64,000 bases of DNA, taken from contig NC_091325.1 in NCBI RefSeq assembly GCF_038502225.1, positions 33,016,014 through 33,080,013 on the forward strand. Direction: 5' to 3'. A model generated the notes under the pieces. It was given only the letters and a program-made list of their open reading frames with translations. It was not told where the DNA came from and did no database searches. Below, in pieces: positions 62,220-64,000 of the stretch. Both the position numbers and the translations under genes were made by a program. The stretch's first letter is position 1. The number at the start of each line of letters is the position of its first letter. The DNA comes from Cherax quadricarinatus. Its lineage: Eukaryota; Arthropoda; Malacostraca; Decapoda; Parastacidae.

Positions 62220-63835
62220 AGTGTAATCAAAAATTGTGTAATAAATCTGTTGCTGTCAAAAAGTCAAAGAGGAAGTCTGTGTCAAAGGTGGGGCCGTCAG
62301 CGAGGAGGGAAGATAAAGTAAGGGCGTCAGAGTGGTGACGACGTCGGAGGTTAATTCTACGTGCTCGCCGATAGACAGGACAGTCGAACAGAATTTGGCA
62401 AACTGAAATTGGAACCTGACAAATTGCACAAAGTGGAATTGGGAGCCTCTCCATGAGATACCCATGAGTTAGACTTGTGCGCCTGATGTCAAGAAGGGAA
62501 AGGGTAGTCTCCCAACCTCGACATCGATGATAAGAAGTCCAGGAGCCTAAACTCACCCTAAGGTTTTGCCAACGGTTGCGACACACTACAGTAAAATACT
62601 CTGAGAATGGAGAACCTCTATATGAAACTGGGAGGCCATGTACCGCTGACCACGCAGCTGAGTTCTCCTGCTCGTTCCCCGTGAACATCAACATGACCAG
62701 GAACATGAGAGAAAAAAAAATCTTTGTTTTTGTTAGAAATGCGGAGCAACCAGTGTTGTATCCGAAGAACTGTTGGATGTCACGAATTAACTTTTTTAAT
62801 AACTTGGAAAGCACTAAAGGAGTCTGAGACTACAACAAAATCTGATGTAGGCCTGGTCGCAATACGAATAATTGCTACGAGAACTGCATATAGTTCATTA
62901 AAATGCACAACACTGCCCGGGAACGCTTTCGCAAACCCAACACCGTCAGAGGATTTAGAACGATCAGCGTGAACTGCAACGGAATGAGAATGAGACTGGA
63001 AGTCATTAAGAAAAAGGAAACGAGAAGTAACTGTTGTTATTTGAGCTTTCGCGCACGACAGTGAGGAAGAACAGATATGAACTATCGGAACTTCCCATAG
63101 GGAAAGAGAAAAAAAGTTGTATGTTAGATGAACATATAAAGAAGAGGAAAGGTAGAAAAGTAAGAAGAGAAAAGAAGTGGAGTAAACAGGGGCGGCGAAC
63201 AATTATTGGACCTCTACTAACGTCCGTTACCAGCCTGTAAGTAGAAGGATCATGAAGGTCGTGAGAACGGATAAAATATAGGAAGCAATGGGAATAACGG
63301 TGATCGCTCGAGGATGGGACATTCGTGTTTGCATATAGGCTCTCGACCGGAGAAGAGCGAAAAGCACCTAGAAGTAAACGTAATTCCTAATGATGGATGA
63401 GATAAAGTTTAGAAAGAGTTGCAAAAGCCGCAGAATATATCTGGTCTCCATAGTCTAGTCTCTATAAAATTAGGGCTGCATGCAGTAGAAGGAGAGTTCA
63501 ACAATCCTCTTCCCAGGAAACATGAGACAGGGGTTCAGCTGGCTATGGCCACTTGCTTTCAGGGAGGTCATGTGAGGTTTCCAGGACAGCTGGCGATCAA
63601 GCAGGAGTCCCAGAATGCTGACTGTATCACGTTCAGGGATACGGAAGCCGTACAGGTACAATGGAGTATCAGACACAACAAAATGTCTGGCAAAAGTAAT
63701 TTAGTTCGTTTTAGCACAAGAAAACTTAATCCCGTGAGTAGTGGCCCAGTGGGAAACACACTTGACAGTATTTGTAAATAAATTCAAGAAATATATCCAG
63801 AATGACAAACACCATCACTCAGAATTAAGCTGCAC
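62220..63835 (-). pseudogene. I-clade LINE: RT C-terminus and RNase H, broken
   Basis: Minus strand. Right side: 'SDTPLYLYGFRIPERDTVSILGL' type residues near 63,605-63,676 are the post-catalytic RT region. A degraded catalytic segment may extend to about 63,835. RNase H: 'VHADRSKSSDGVGF' near 62,930-62,975 (first Asp), 'ELYAVLVAIIRIA' near 62,860-62,900 (Glu), and 'VVVSDSFSAFQ' near 62,815-62,845 (second Asp). After a frame change, the C-terminal region (62,227-62,814) has 'LPVSYRGSPFSEYF', 'SLTHGYLMERL', 'CAICQVPIS' and 'FDCPVYRRARR'. The usual His of that finger is not visible. An RNase H domain after RT distinguishes it from every other LINE in this window. Confidence 0.82.
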
Positions 63836-64000
63836 GGTTCTAGCCTCACCAGTGATAGACTGCTCTTAGTATCTTATGAGCAAGCATTGCTACTCACCCA
63901 ATTTTCCTGAGAGAGGTTCCATGTAGCACTTGGTTAGTAAGCTTGATTAATGACTCAGCATTTATTGAGGACGAAATGTTTTGTTTGTCTCTTTTTATTC
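63836..64000. other. Unassigned sequence at window end
   Basis: May continue the I-clade element's RT upstream, but no motif is readable. Confidence 0.35.

Overview
This window looks like repeat-dominated intergenic DNA from a large arthropod genome, most likely a decapod crustacean such as a crayfish. The organism call rests on recognising repeat families (hammerhead-like Penelope terminal repeats, SINEs with ATT tails, CR1/L2-like, RTE and I-clade LINEs, BEL/Pao). No host gene, rRNA or tRNA gene could be supported. Almost every protein-like signal is a reverse transcriptase, endonuclease, integrase, protease or gag segment of a retroelement, most of them broken.

Layout. 0.4-4.4 kb: a Penelope scrap, a CR1/L2-like scrap and a broken Tx1-like ORF2 (copy A). 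4.44-5.95 kb: a tandem-plus-inverted array of 447-bp units with hammerhead-like motifs, bounded by a 12-bp direct repeat. 6.07-15.27 kb: a minus-strand Tx1-like element (B and D halves) split by a plus-strand copy (C). 15.3-16.35 kb: CR1/L2-like RT remnant. 16.36-19.84 kb: decayed Penelope-like element with inverted terminal repeats and a GC-richer unidentified segment. 19.8-27.3 kb: overlapping LINE fragments, ending in a nearly open CR1/Jockey-type RT. 27.67-34.88 kb: a Ty3/gypsy-type LTR element in which integrase precedes reverse transcriptase (Gmr1-like order). 34.885-38.095 kb: 5' half of a Tx1-like element (E) inserted in the LTR of that element. 38.1-46.58 kb: CR1/L2 scrap, BEL/Pao remnant, terminal-repeat scrap, one arm of a 1.19-kb inverted duplication, SINEs and LINE tails. 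46.58-52.71 kb: the missing end of the Gmr1-like LTR and the 3' half of the Tx1-like element (F), both inverted, with a CR1/L2-like LINE carrying an intact 879-codon ORF in the Tx1 3' UTR. 52.71-53.9 kb: second inverted-duplication arm, running into a 100-N gap. 54-64 kb: more hammerhead-type repeats, G-rich minisatellites, a 140-bp perfect palindrome, a SINE pair, an RTE element between TA microsatellites, and the end of an RNase H-bearing I-clade LINE.

The most informative reading is structural. Two independent target-site duplications, CTCAC for the LTR element and a 14-mer for the Tx1-like element, each have their second copy about 12-19 kb away in reverse orientation. With a shared frameshift and a 360-bp inverted duplication, this indicates that about 38.1-52.7 kb is inverted relative to the ancestral order, either really or through misassembly next to the N gap.

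There are no operons or pathways. The relationships between features are nesting, truncation and rearrangement. Only the 879-codon EN-RT ORF looks recent; the RTE and Gmr1-like copies each carry a handful of lesions.
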